From: Clostridium thermarum
GTDB taxonomy: Bacteria > Bacillota > Clostridia > Clostridiales > Clostridiaceae
DNA length: 64,000 nt
Reading direction: 5' to 3'
Assembly: GCF_006351925.1 (NCBI RefSeq)
Contig: NZ_CP040924.1
Location: 1,128,001 to 1,192,000 of the forward strand
In this document: positions 1 through 8,461 of the stretch, piece by piece
Layout of the letters: each line of letters begins with the position of its first letter
How positions within the stretch are numbered: position 1 is the stretch's first letter
The notes under the pieces: generated by a model
Told to the model about the DNA's origin: nothing
What the model saw: only the letters and a program-made list of their open reading frames with translations
Database searches by the model: none
Translations under genes and position numbers: made by a program

Positions 1-420
1 AGTGCACTTAACAAAGCCTCTAATAGCTCTTTCCATAGGGGACATTTCCATATAAGGATTAACTAAATCTTCAATTATCATATCTTGGTCAAAATAGTAT
101 TTAAGATGATGCTGAGGTATGGATAGACCTTGCATGTGCAAGAAAAACATAAGATTCTCTATGGTATAAAGTGAAGAGTCTTTTATACAAATATCAATAA
201 ATTCTTTTATGCGCACGTAAACAAAAGAGTCATCATTTATATACATATCAGGGTCATCTAACAAGTTAAAATAAATATGATTCCTCTTAGATAAATCCTT
301 TCCTAATGAAAAAAAATCAACAAAAGACATACCAAGGGTATCGGTTTCATCTACACCTTTATATGGATCATATATTCTTTCGGTAAGTCTAGCATCATCA
401 AATTCTATAGTAAATGCCAT
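1..420 (-). CDS. Hypothetical protein, C-terminus beyond window
   Basis: An open frame runs on the minus strand from ATG at 420 to the window edge (140 codons, no stop reached). An AAGGA ribosome binding site lies a few bases upstream of the ATG. The protein is acidic and aromatic-rich, beginning MAFTIEFDDARLTER, with no recognised catalytic motif, signal peptide or membrane segment. I do not recognise the family. It lies downstream of an AT-rich stretch (421-592) and is not part of the insertion sequences to its right, so it is probably resident or accessory DNA. It is absent from simple complete-ORF lists only because it is cut by the window start. Confidence 0.6.
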   Translation of the reverse strand, partial: MAFTIEFDDARLTERIYDPYKGVDETDTLGMSFVDFFSLGKDLSKRNHIYFNLLDDPDMYINDDSFVYVRIKEFIDICIKDSSLYTIENLMFFLHMQGLSIPQHHLKYYFDQDMIIEDLVNPYMEMSPMERAIRGFVKCT

Positions 421-592
421 ATCATAGTTCCTTCTTTCTGCGTAATGTTATCAAGGATTAAACGCAAATTTACTTTTTTAAACTGTTAACAATCGGTAAT
501 GTTATCTATTGAATGATAACATAGTTATCAATTATAATGAATATATAGTAATTATATAACATAAAAAATTGAACGGTCAAGGAGGAGTTGCT

Positions 593-640
593 ATGAGAAA
601 TAAAGATTTAAGTGATTATTACGCTCCATTAGAACCGTAG
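593..640 (+). other. 15-codon ORF with strong RBS, probable gene remnant
   Basis: A perfect GGAGGAG ribosome binding site at about 581-587 precedes ATG at 593. The frame stops after 15 codons (MRNKDLSDYYAPLEP). Upstream there is an AT-rich promoter-like stretch with TATAAT-like hexamers near 532-550. A strong start signal with so short a frame suggests the 5' end of a gene truncated by the insertion elements to the right, or a leader peptide. The rest of 421-730 shows no other gene. Confidence 0.35.
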
Positions 641-696
641 GTTCATATTTTCAAAACTATCGATTCACAGTAAAGAAACCATCTATTCACTTATAA

Positions 697-716
697 GCAC
701 CGCCTGAAGGCGGTGC
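697..716 (-). terminator. Hairpin downstream of istB remnant
   Basis: A perfect 8-bp stem (GCACCGCC / GGCGGTGC) with a 4-base TGAA loop lies 15 bases beyond the stop of the minus-strand istB gene. There is no strong U-run on either strand, so termination is likely but not certain. Confidence 0.5.
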
Positions 717-730
717 CTGTATAACTTAAT

Positions 731-1471
731 TTATTTGGTGGAGAAATGTTCCCTCATGTTCATGTTCCCAGTATCAATACGAATAGATTTATGTACGATC
801 CGGTCTAGAATAGCATCAGCCATGGTCCCGCCCCCTAAGCGAGTATGCCAATCTGACACTTTGTACTGAGTGCAAAACAAGGTGGAGTGACAATCATAGC
901 GCTTCTCAGTAAGTTCAAAAATGAATCTGACATCATCATCGGATAATTCTTGAAGGAGCCATTCATCCAGAATCAAGAGGTTGTAGTTAGAAAATTTGCT
1001 TACTAGCTTACTGATCCCTTTGCCTTGTAAAGTTGCCTCAGCACGAAGCTCCAGAAGCTCTGGCAATCTTATATAGCGTACTCGATATAACTGTCTGCAT
1101 GCAGCTTTGCCCAATGCGCAAGCTAGAAAAGTCTTACCAGAGCCTGTGAAGCCATTAAGCACAAGGCTAAAGTTGTTACGCATGTATTGGCAGGTTGAAA
1201 GCTCAATAATTTGATTTTTATCAAGCCCCCTATCCGCATAGTAAATTGAGTTTACATCTGCATCAGTAAATCTGAATTTGGCTTGCTTTATTAGACGTAT
1301 TGAGCGCTTATTGTTTTTATCCTGATAGAGACTATCAATAGCTAAAGTAATTCTTTCGTCAAAGGTCATGGCTGAGTAGAGCGGTTGATCGTCATCCTGT
1401 ATTTTAAATATATCAACCAGTTCATCAAGGTTTAACTCTCGAAGCTTGCGTTTTGTTTCATCACCTATCAT
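731..1471 (-). CDS. istB: IS21-type helper ATPase IstB
   Basis: This is a 246-residue AAA+ ATPase that in IS21 elements assists the IstA transposase in target choice. Walker A GFTGSGKT is at residues 107-114 and Walker B LLILDE at 165-170, followed by arginine-rich C-terminal motifs usual for IstB. I chose ATG at 1471 rather than an upstream in-frame ATG because GGAGGTGG lies directly before it and the frame then overlaps the end of an istA remnant, as is normal in IS21. The partner istA gene is missing apart from its last codons, removed at the IS66 boundary (1528). The element is therefore a fragment and probably immobile on its own. It is clearly different in sequence from the complete IS21 copy at 11118-13604. 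Confidence 0.9.
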   Translation of the reverse strand: MIGDETKRKLRELNLDELVDIFKIQDDDQPLYSAMTFDERITLAIDSLYQDKNNKRSIRLIKQAKFRFTDADVNSIYYADRGLDKNQIIELSTCQYMRNNFSLVLNGFTGSGKTFLACALGKAACRQLYRVRYIRLPELLELRAEATLQGKGISKLVSKFSNYNLLILDEWLLQELSDDDVRFIFELTEKRYDCHSTLFCTQYKVSDWHTRLGGGTMADAILDRIVHKSIRIDTGNMNMREHFSTK

Positions 1472-1527
1472 ACCTGCCACCTCCGTAGTATTCTGCACCT
1501 CTTACATAGCCATGAGCATTGGACTTG
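1462..1527 (-). pseudogene. istA: C-terminal remnant of istA transposase
   Basis: The last 21 codons and stop of an istA-like frame are readable on the minus strand, ending KSNAHGYVRGAEYYGGGRYDR. The H-x-x-(I/V)-R-G-x-x-Y-Y pattern is typical of IstA C-termini, and the stop overlaps the istB start, the standard istAB coupling. Everything upstream is replaced by IS66 sequence from 1528. Confidence 0.7.
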
Positions 1528-1610
1528 TAAGCGTCAAACTGTCCACACATTTTATGAATATAAATCTTGTGAGATAATACCTCTAGAATAAAATTCCGGA
1601 GGTGTTTTTA

Positions 1611-1919
1611 TTGACAAAATTAAATATGGAAGATTGGCAGCAGCTCATTGCTGATTATAGATCTAGCGGCCTTACCGGGCCGGTATGGTGTCAGCAAAAA
1701 CAATTGAGTATACACAAATTACGCTATTGGATTAACAAATTCAACAAAGCAGAGTTTAAAGAAGAACCAAGACAGCAGTGGGTTTCAGTAAAAACAAATT
1801 TATCTATAACAACAACATCTATTACTGTAAAAGTCGGTAAGGCTGAAATTTCAGTTTCGCAAGACTTCGATAAAGAACTCTTTGCAGATGTTGTCCAATC
1901 CCTATTAACTTTATGTTAA
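1611..1919 (+). CDS. tnpA: IS66 accessory protein TnpA
   Basis: A protein of about 102 residues with an N-terminal helix-turn-helix region (WQQLIADYRSSGLTGPVWC, then QQKQLSIHKLRYW) typical of IS66 TnpA, which is required with TnpB for transposition. I chose TTG at 1611 because CCGGAGG lies 8 bases upstream; an ATG at 1626 is an alternative. Its end overlaps the tnpB start by 7 bases, consistent with translational coupling. Confidence 0.85.
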   Translation: MTKLNMEDWQQLIADYRSSGLTGPVWCQQKQLSIHKLRYWINKFNKAEFKEEPRQQWVSVKTNLSITTTSITVKVGKAEISVSQDFDKELFADVVQSLLTLC

Positions 1920-2269
1920 ACCTAAAGCAGACTTCTAATGTATTTTTGGCTGCTGGAAGTACTGATATGAGAAAATCTATTGACGGTCTCGCCATCATCG
2001 TTCAGATGAATTTTAAGTTAGATCCATTCTCTGATGCACTTTTTGTATTCTGCAACGCTAAACGCGACAAACTCAAGTTGCTCTATTGGGAGCGGAATGG
2101 ATTCTGGCTTTACTATCGCCGTTTGGAAAAAGGTCGCTTTAAGTGGCCTAATAATTCTAAAGACAAAGTTATACATGTAACGGAGCGGGAGCTCCGCTGG
2201 CTTTTAGATGGACTGGATATTAACCAAAAGGGAGTACATCGTGATATTATGCAGAGAAAAATCATTTGA
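1913..2269 (+). CDS. tnpB: IS66 accessory protein TnpB
   Basis: A 118-residue protein of the TnpB (Orf2) family, recognised by the N-terminal pattern VFLAAGSTDMRKSIDGLA and the LYWERNGFWLYYRRLEKGRF core. It overlaps tnpA and is followed by a 140-base gap before tnpC. TnpB is needed for IS66 transposition; its biochemical role is unsettled. Length and motifs are normal and nothing suggests inactivation. Confidence 0.92.
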   Translation: MLNLKQTSNVFLAAGSTDMRKSIDGLAIIVQMNFKLDPFSDALFVFCNAKRDKLKLLYWERNGFWLYYRRLEKGRFKWPNNSKDKVIHVTERELRWLLDGLDINQKGVHRDIMQRKII

Positions 2270-2409
2270 TTTTTTGTGGATAACCCGAAAAAATCCAATC
2301 AAAAAGTGGATAATTTCCAACTCTTTAAAACTTCTAAAACCGTTGAAAACACTAGCTTTTTACGACTTTTTTTCTTGATAATTTTGTATGAAAAGTGTAT
2401 AATATAAGT

Positions 2410-4044
2410 ATGAGTAAAACAGAAGTAAAATCATTTAACTTAGAGAATTACAGTCGTAAAGAGCTAGAGGATGCCTTCATAAAACTCAGCATTGAAAAGG
2501 AGCAGGCTGAGCTTAGACTAAAATGGTATGAAGAGCAATACAAGCTCAACAAGCAGAGACTATTTGGTAAATCCAGTGAAAAGAATATAGATGGTCAGAT
2601 TAACATGCCAATATTTAACGAGGCTGAAAGTGAGCGACAGCCTTTTACTGCTGAGCCTAATTTAGATGATTGTGCAAAGCAACAACAATCTTCATCCAAG
2701 GCTAAAAAGCTTAAAGGAAAACGTGAAAAAGATCTTTCAGATCTTCCTAAGCAAATAGTTGAATATAAGCTCTCAGCTGAAGAACAGGTTTGTTCTCAAT
2801 GTGGCGGTCAACTCCATGAGGTGCGTTCCGAAATCCGCAGAGAGCTGGAGGTCATCCCGGCACAAATTATCGTAAAAGAAATCCACAGCATGATTTATTC
2901 CTGTCGGAAATGTGAAAAGGAAGATATAACTGTCCCAATGATTTCGGCGCCAACCCCTAAGCCTGTCATTAAGGGAAGTATAGCATCCCCTTCTATAATA
3001 GCATATATCATGACTAGGAAATATGTAGATGCTACTCCTCTTTATAGGCAGGAACAAGAATACAAGCGGCGTGGTTTACCAGTTAACCGTCAAAACATGG
3101 CTAACTGGATTATTCGGGCTGCACAAGATTGGCTGAATCCTTTGTACCTGCGTCTACGTAAATACCTTACGGACTATGATGTAGCTCATGCGGACGAAAC
3201 AGAACTAGAAGTTCTCAATGAGCCGGGCCGTGAGGCCACAACAAGGTCTTATATGTGGATGTACCGTACAGGCAATGGGCATGATCCTATTGTTCTATAC
3301 GATTATCAGCCATCAAGGGCAGGAGATAATGCCAAAACCTTCTTAAATGGATTTAAGGGTTATCTTCATGTTGATGCCTATGACGGTTATGACAAACTTT
3401 TGAAAGATTCCAAAGCCGGCGGTGCCATGGAAGTTACTCTCGTAGCGTGCTTCGCACATGCAAGGAGGTATTTCACTGATACCTTAAAGGCAGTGACTGA
3501 TAAAGAAAGCTACATGTATACCTCTGCTTATCAAGGAGTCAAATATATTGATGAAATGTTTAAGCTTGAGGAAGAACTATCAAGTTTGTCATCTGAAGAC
3601 CGGTATGATGAACGCCTTAGCAAACTTAAACCAATGCTAGAGGCTTATTTCTCATGGATTGAAAAGGAACACGCTCTTGCACTACCCAAATCAAGTTACG
3701 GGAAAGCTGTCAATTACTCATTCAATCAGAAGGATAAACTGATGAGTATACTCAAAGATGGCAGGCTGGAACTTAGCAATAACCGCGCCGAAAGGGCAAT
3801 AAAGCCATTTGTCATTGGGAGAAAAAATTGGCTGTTCGCCAATACTCCGCAGGGAGCAAAGGCAAGTGCAGTTACTTATAGTATTATTGAAACTGCAAAG
3901 GAAAATGATCTTAATCCTTTTGAATACTTAAAATACTTATTTGAGCAGTTTCCAAATGTTGATATAAATGATTCTGAAGTTTTAGATTCTTTATTGCCTT
4001 GGTCATCTACCTTACCTAAATACTGTAAATCAAAACAAGTATAG
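2410..4044 (+). CDS. tnpC: IS66 transposase TnpC
   Basis: A 544-residue DDE transposase that cuts and joins the element ends. An N-terminal coiled coil is followed by a zinc-finger region (CSQCGG ... CRKCEKE). The catalytic triad is D262 (HADETE), D322 (HVDAYDGY) and E461 (NNRAERA). The C-terminal IS66 motif GRKNWLFANTPQGAKAS is also present. ATG at 2410 is preferred, but a GTG at 2395 in the same frame is possible and neither has a strong ribosome binding site. All catalytic residues are present, so the element may be active. Confidence 0.93.
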   Translation: MSKTEVKSFNLENYSRKELEDAFIKLSIEKEQAELRLKWYEEQYKLNKQRLFGKSSEKNIDGQINMPIFNEAESERQPFTAEPNLDDCAKQQQSSSKAKKLKGKREKDLSDLPKQIVEYKLSAEEQVCSQCGGQLHEVRSEIRRELEVIPAQIIVKEIHSMIYSCRKCEKEDITVPMISAPTPKPVIKGSIASPSIIAYIMTRKYVDATPLYRQEQEYKRRGLPVNRQNMANWIIRAAQDWLNPLYLRLRKYLTDYDVAHADETELEVLNEPGREATTRSYMWMYRTGNGHDPIVLYDYQPSRAGDNAKTFLNGFKGYLHVDAYDGYDKLLKDSKAGGAMEVTLVACFAHARRYFTDTLKAVTDKESYMYTSAYQGVKYIDEMFKLEEELSSLSSEDRYDERLSKLKPMLEAYFSWIEKEHALALPKSSYGKAVNYSFNQKDKLMSILKDGRLELSNNRAERAIKPFVIGRKNWLFANTPQGAKASAVTYSIIETAKENDLNPFEYLKYLFEQFPNVDINDSEVLDSLLPWSSTLPKYCKSKQV

Positions 4045-4047
4045 CAG

Positions 4048-4076
4048 AGTCCCCATCTGAATAATAGGTGGGGACT
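4048..4076 (+). terminator. Terminator at IS66 right end
   Basis: An 8-bp stem AGTCCCCA / TGGGGACT is followed by ATTTTA, just after the tnpC stop and inside the right terminus of the element. Confidence 0.6.
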
Positions 4077-4089
4077 ATTTTACGCTTAC

Positions 4090-4920
4090 GATTGTAAAAA
4101 ACAATTCTAAGTGGAGTTTATTTAAAGTTTATGCAGATAAAGATTCAGGAGGTAATACATTTCGTTCTGGATTTCAAAGTATGATATTTGATTGTTATGA
4201 AAATCTCATCGATATTGTATTAGTTAAGTCTATTAGTCGCCTAGCTAGAAATACAGTAGATTTACTTGAAACAGTAAATAAGCTAAGAAGTATGGGAATT
4301 GAAATGATATTTGATAAAGAAAATATTAGAACCAGTGAAGTTGATAATGATGTACTTGTAGCTGCATTAACTGCAATTGCACAAGCAGAGAGCGAATCAA
4401 CAAGTGAGGCTATCAAATGGGGATTAAAGCGTGGATTTGAATCAGGGAAATCCAAACTTTATTCTAGAAAGTGTTATGGCTATAAACATAACGAAAAAGG
4501 AGAACTAGTAATTGATGAAGCGCAAGCAGAGGTTGTAAGAAAAATATTTGACTTATATTTAAGTGGATACAGTATAGGCTTAATTATAAAAGAGCTTGAG
4601 TGTAAAAATATCAAATCCTCAAAGGGAAAGATAAGTGGTCTAAACGTGCAATTCAAACCATACTTACAAATGAAAAATATATAGGAAATGTAATTTTAGG
4701 CAAAACTTATACAGGTGTATTTCCAAATAATAAACAGCAAATAAATCATGGTGAACAAGAAAAATATTTGCTGGAGGATGCTCATGAGTCAATAATAGAA
4801 CTTGAAAAATTTCAGCAGGTACAAGAAGAGATGAGACGCAGAAGCAATGTAGAAGTTGTTGAAGGGAAAATTAAAAGAAAAGAAACTCGTTATAGTATAA
4901 AGAAAGAAAAGAAAAATTAA
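4090..4920 (+). pseudogene. Truncated and frameshifted serine recombinase
   Basis: The frame begins directly at the IS66 right end with no start codon and lacks the N-terminal catalytic-serine segment. It reads KWSLFKVYADKDSGGNTFRS, then the resolvase motif VKSISRLARNTVDLL, then a Recombinase domain. A single missing A in the A-run near 4621-4630 shifts the frame. The first frame ends at 4684, but the +1 frame continues with the expected WSKRAIQTILTNEKYIGNV to a stop at 4918-4920. It closely resembles the intact recombinase at 18053-18973 in domain layout and short C-terminus, so both probably come from the same cassette family. It is followed by a cargo gene at 4988. Confidence 0.88.
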
Positions 4921-4987
4921 TCTTATCAGGCACTTAATTAGCCATTTGAGTACATGGATTTGAATTTGATGAAAGTGAGGAGAAAAT

Positions 4988-6088
4988 ATGCAAATTGCAC
5001 TAACAAAAAAACTGGCAACTGCCATGGGAATAAATCCACAACCTAGTAATGAGGTTATTAACCCTCTATTTTCATGGACAGCAAACTGGACTAAAGTTTG
5101 GGATAATCGTAGGACAGAGGATATGCTTGTTTTAGTGAACAATGCAACACGCTTTACTGTTGCTATTTATCAAGTTAAGAGAAATTCGCTGAAAAATGTA
5201 GCTGAAATGATGAAGGTAGCTATTTCAAACACACTTCTTTCCATGAATTTAAACCCAGAGCTTGTAGAAGAATATATGCGACTGTCAGGTGAGGTGGAAT
5301 TCGTTCAAAATAGTAGCAGAGAGGCAGCATCATGGGTAACAAAAGCGGGAACAGAATGTGCATTTTATGTAGCAAATGAATATAATGGCATTGAAAAAAT
5401 GTTTAGTGATACAATAGGTGTTGCTGCAAATCGAATGATTGTGAATTATTCTGGTACTAATAAAGAAGGATTCTACCCTTACAAGGAAATGATTAATGCA
5501 CTTTGTGGGGTTACTGGAAAGCAAGCTTATAGATACCGTGCCTTTGAATTACTTGTTACACTTGATTTGGATATATACAAGGCGGTAAGGAAAATTATTG
5601 TACCTGCAGATATACAATTTAAACAATTACATAAGGTGCTGCAGTCAGTGTTTGACTGGAGGAACTATCATCTATATGACTTTACTGTTTTTGATGCAGA
5701 TCAGAGTAAGCTGATTACCAGAATTGTTCCTTTTGAGGAAGACTTAGAATATGATGAAGAAGCAATTTTGATGGGAAGTCACACCCTGTCAGAATTTTTG
5801 TCTGAGCAAAAATATATAATCTATACCTATGATATGGGAGACAACTGGAAACACGAAATTCAGCTTATAAATATAATAGATGAGTACGATAAAGAGTCAC
5901 CATATTTGTTAGAGGCAAGTGGTCAAACACCACCAGAGGATGTGGGAGGAGTACCAGGATTTATTGACTTTCATGAGATTATAAGGAATCCTAACTCCCC
6001 AGAATATAAAGAAATGCGAGAATGGGCAGGGTATTGGACTGTGGAGTTGAGTGATTGGGAAAAGCGTCCTAGAGTTATAAGTATATGA
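4988..6088 (+). CDS. pRiA4b ORF-3-like protein with DUF6933-like N-terminus
   Basis: A 366-residue protein preceded by GTGAGGAGA. Residues 1-170 resemble the DUF6933 domain (MQIALTKKLATAMG ... FTVAIYQVKR). Residues 190-360 match the plasmid pRiA4b ORF-3 family, with YRFRA-like strands, FKQLHKVLQSVFDW, YDMGDNWKHEI and the conserved PPEDVGGVPGF. The molecular function of either domain is unknown; the family is common on mobile and accessory DNA. It directly follows the recombinase pseudogene and precedes a structured noncoding repeat (6259-6446). It is best read as the cargo of a recombinase cassette. Confidence 0.85.
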   Translation: MQIALTKKLATAMGINPQPSNEVINPLFSWTANWTKVWDNRRTEDMLVLVNNATRFTVAIYQVKRNSLKNVAEMMKVAISNTLLSMNLNPELVEEYMRLSGEVEFVQNSSREAASWVTKAGTECAFYVANEYNGIEKMFSDTIGVAANRMIVNYSGTNKEGFYPYKEMINALCGVTGKQAYRYRAFELLVTLDLDIYKAVRKIIVPADIQFKQLHKVLQSVFDWRNYHLYDFTVFDADQSKLITRIVPFEEDLEYDEEAILMGSHTLSEFLSEQKYIIYTYDMGDNWKHEIQLINIIDEYDKESPYLLEASGQTPPEDVGGVPGFIDFHEIIRNPNSPEYKEMREWAGYWTVELSDWEKRPRVISI

Positions 6089-6258
6089 ATTTGAGTTAAC
6101 ATCAATATTATCAACTCAACCTTATTGCAAAAATTTAAGCTATAAATAGTAATGGCTTAAATAGGAATATTAAAGAAATGGCTATTTTACAAGCTTTAAG
6201 GGTGTTTTTTTAAAAGTAAATATGACATCAATATTGCCGCTTTATTTAGTCTAACTAT

Positions 6259-6446
6259 CACATGTTGAGACAGTAGCATTGATAACAAAAAAAATAAAGA
6301 AATAGTGTGTGAAACACTGATAAATAAAGGGTTTCAGAGCTTGGAAGTAAAACTATCAGTTTTGTGATGGTGTGCTTCTGATTCGGAAATCCTTATTTTT
6401 ATATTGAGATGGAACATATTAGTGGGTAGTGTATTTTTATAGTTGA
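6259..6446 (+). repeat. Cassette-associated motif plus hairpin, copy A
   Basis: The copy opens with a 29-base core (6259-6287) of pattern CACATGT-TGAG-CATTGAT-AACA. A hairpin follows, with arms AAATAAAGGGTTTC (about 6322-6335) and GGAAATCCTTATTTT (6385-6399). A distal segment GGAACATATTAG...TATAGTTGAG ends near 6446. The core matches copy B (17887) at 28 of 29 bases and copy C (19570) at about 21 of 29. The full layout, including hairpin and distal segment, is shared with copy C. It may be a recombination site, a structured RNA, or both. Confidence 0.7.
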
Positions 6447-6752
6447 GTAGGCAAGTTAGATGTTGGGGAGCTTGAGTAGGTGGGATAGATGTAAAAGAAG
6501 GTAAGTGGGTGAGTTGAATGAATTTTAGAATATGTGATTCATTATATAATAAATATTAAAAGGCTACAGTATAGATTTGATAATTGTAAGTCATCATGTA
6601 AAAAGATATAGGTACAATATAAAATGGACCCAACATATAAGAGTATAGTTAAAACATATGAATATTTATTGGGTTTAAGAGTTACTGCTCATAAAATGAT
6701 TTTGTAATTTGCCTTAGAAAATCTCACTATATTATAAGGTATTCTTTAATTT
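6447..6752. other. Intergenic, no gene seen
   Basis: This stretch holds a purine-rich segment (6440-6525, many GGTAG/GTGGG runs) and AT-rich DNA with no credible reading frame or stable hairpin. Together with 6089-6258 it makes the flanks of repeat copy A. Confidence 0.5.
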
Positions 6753-6773
6753 TTGTTTATAGTATTGTATAAT
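6745..6773 (+). promoter_or_regulatory. Candidate promoter of the HTH-mod operon
   Basis: A perfect -10 hexamer TATAAT lies at 6768-6773, about 45 bases before the HTH gene start. The -35 region (TTTAAT at 6745-6750, 17-base spacer) is weak. Confidence 0.4.
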
Positions 6774-6818
6774 GTAATAAATGGTATGTTTCTTGTCGAA
6801 AAACTAAGGAGGAGGATT

Positions 6819-7046
6819 ATGATTATAAGCTATGATAAATTATGGAAACTCTTAATTGATAAGAAAATGAATAAGACAGAAATGAAGGAAAAGGCAGGGA
6901 TTACATATAATATTTTAGCTCGGCTTGGTAAATGCCAACCAGTAAATTTAGAAAGCCTATATAAAATTTGTAAATGTTTGAACTGTAATATAGGGGATAT
7001 TATGGAGTTTGAAATAAATAAAGATGGAGGAATTAACAATGGCTAA
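6819..7046 (+). CDS. Cro/CI-type helix-turn-helix regulator
   Basis: A 75-residue Xre-family DNA-binding protein: ISYDKLWKLLIDKKMNKTEM, then KEKAGITYNILARLGKCQPV, then LESLYKICKCLNCNIGDIME. I chose ATG at 6819 over an upstream start because AAGGAGGAGG precedes it. Its last codons overlap the start of the type III mod gene, so it is probably a controller of that restriction-modification operon. It is a clear paralogue of the regulator at 22500-22706. Confidence 0.85.
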   Translation: MIISYDKLWKLLIDKKMNKTEMKEKAGITYNILARLGKCQPVNLESLYKICKCLNCNIGDIMEFEINKDGGINNG

Positions 7047-7527
7047 TCTATCTCAAGAAAAAAGGCAGCGAATGCTTAATTTCTTAACTATAATAAAAGA
7101 GGAACATAAAGATAATGATGAAGCTTTAAAGGCTATATATGAAATTGAAAATGAACTAGTATCTAAAAAATACGGTCTTGTTTGGGAAGAACATGAAGAG
7201 AATGTAGATATACAAATGCGTGAAAATATTCCTGTTTTCACAGAAATTAAAGATAAGGAGATTATTGGCGATATAAATAATCCTAATTTCAATTTCCTTT
7301 TAGAAGGGGATAATCTTCATAGCTTGAAATTATTAGAAAAGACACATAGAGGGAAGATTGATGTTATTTATATAGATCCACCTTACAATACTGGAAATAA
7401 GGACTTTGTATATAATGACGACTTTGTTGGGACGGACGATACATTTAGACATTCAAAGTGGCTATCATTTATAGAAAAAAGACTGCGTATTGCATATCGT
7501 TTATTATCGGAAAATGGATTAATATTT
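7039..7527 (+). pseudogene. mod: Type III restriction-modification Mod methylase, truncated
   Basis: The N-terminal ~163 residues of a DNA methyltransferase are intact. Motifs are NFLLEGDNLHSLKLL, the catalytic motif IV IYIDPPYNTGNKDF, and the KWLSFIEKRLRIAYRLLSE helix typical of type III Mod subunits. ATG at 7039 follows GGAGGAATTAAC. The sequence is cut after GLIF where transposon sequence begins (about 7528), before the target recognition domain and motif I region. The frame then runs on to a chance stop at 7632. No remainder of mod and no res gene is found on the other side of the transposon, so the system is dead here. Confidence 0.88.
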
Positions 7528-7636
7528 TGTTGTTTCTCACACTACTGTGCCGGAATTTTTCCACGATATCATTCCGTTAGAATTTCCAATTGTTACAGAG
7601 AAGTTGGAAGCGCTAGCGGAATTTTATTTTAAAAAA

Positions 7637-7657
7637 ATGCTGCCTAAACGGCAGCAT
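7637..7657 (-). terminator. Terminator of the transposon operon
   Basis: An 8-bp stem ATGCTGCC / GGCAGCAT with a 5-base loop lies six bases after the ATPase stop. On the minus strand it is followed by a run of T residues. Confidence 0.8.
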
Positions 7658-7662
7658 AGATA

Positions 7663-8460
7663 TTATTCAAACTCGTTCTTTATAACTCTCTTTACTAAAA
7701 TATCATCAATAAGTTTTTTCTCATGTATATATCCTTCCAACAAGCATTTCTCACAAAGATTGTTTATTTTTCTAGGTATCCCTGCAGTATACTGAAATAT
7801 CTCATTGATAGCTTCATCAGTAAACAATGGTGTTCCTAAACCTGCAACTTTAAGATGAGTTAGTATGTAGTCCTCTGTACCAGGCCTGTCTAGTCCGTCA
7901 AGGTGGTAATTTACCATAACTCTTTGAGCAATAGCTTCCAGGGTTCTTAACTTAAGCCTTTGTCTAAGTTCCGGCTGGCCTACTAGTATCAAACTTAGTG
8001 GAGACATTGAATCCATATCGAAATTTATAAGAAATCTTATTTCTTCAAGCATAGCATCACTTAGAAGATGTGCTTCATCCACTACAATGACTGGAATCTT
8101 ATTTGCATTAAACATGGACAGGACTGCTTTATTCACCATAAGCTTTGCCTCCGGCTTAGCGTAGACAGTGTTTAAATTCAGTTGTTTCAGTATCTCATTG
8201 TAGGATATCTTTGGAGTAAGGGCTGATTGGGATATGTATATATAAGTGTAAATATTGTTATTTAGCTCTTCACGAATACACCTTAAAACTGTCGTTTTGC
8301 CGGCACCGACAGGGCCGGTTATTACCGCGAAGGTTCTTTTCTCCATGGCATATTTAAGTCTGTGTTTGACTTCTACAAAGTCTTGATGCTGGTAGAGCTC
8401 TTTAGTATCTATGCTTCGCATAAAGGGAGTCTTTTTGAAACCATAGTATGATTCATACAT
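7663..8460 (-). CDS. ExeA/TniB-like AAA+ transposition ATPase
   Basis: A 265-residue AAA+ ATPase beginning MYESYYGFKKTPF, the usual ExeA/TniB-like opening. Walker A GPVGAGKT is at residues 49-56 and Walker B VIVVDEAH at 124-131. The distal GIPRKINNLCEKCLLEG motif is typical of this family. ATG at 8460 is preferred because GGGAGGG precedes it, and it sits one base from the transposase stop. By analogy with TniB and MuB it should deliver the transposase to target DNA. It is the last gene of the transposon operon. Confidence 0.88.
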   Translation of the reverse strand: MYESYYGFKKTPFMRSIDTKELYQHQDFVEVKHRLKYAMEKRTFAVITGPVGAGKTTVLRCIREELNNNIYTYIYISQSALTPKISYNEILKQLNLNTVYAKPEAKLMVNKAVLSMFNANKIPVIVVDEAHLLSDAMLEEIRFLINFDMDSMSPLSLILVGQPELRQRLKLRTLEAIAQRVMVNYHLDGLDRPGTEDYILTHLKVAGLGTPLFTDEAINEIFQYTAGIPRKINNLCEKCLLEGYIHEKKLIDDILVKRVIKNEFE

Positions 8461-8461
8461 C

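Larger units (their letters stand above)
1528..4089 (+). mobile_element. Complete IS66-family insertion sequence
   Basis: The element has tnpA, tnpB and tnpC in order and begins and ends with the IS66 signature GTAAGCG. The left terminus reads GTAAGCGTCAAACTGTCC. The right terminus, as reverse complement, reads GTAAGCGTAAAATAGTCC. The size of 2562 bp is normal for the family. IS66 elements usually create an 8-bp target duplication, but the flanks here differ (TTGGACTT left, GATTGTAA right). The left flank is an istA fragment and the right flank a recombinase fragment, so this copy probably sits at a recombination or deletion junction. Confidence 0.9.
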
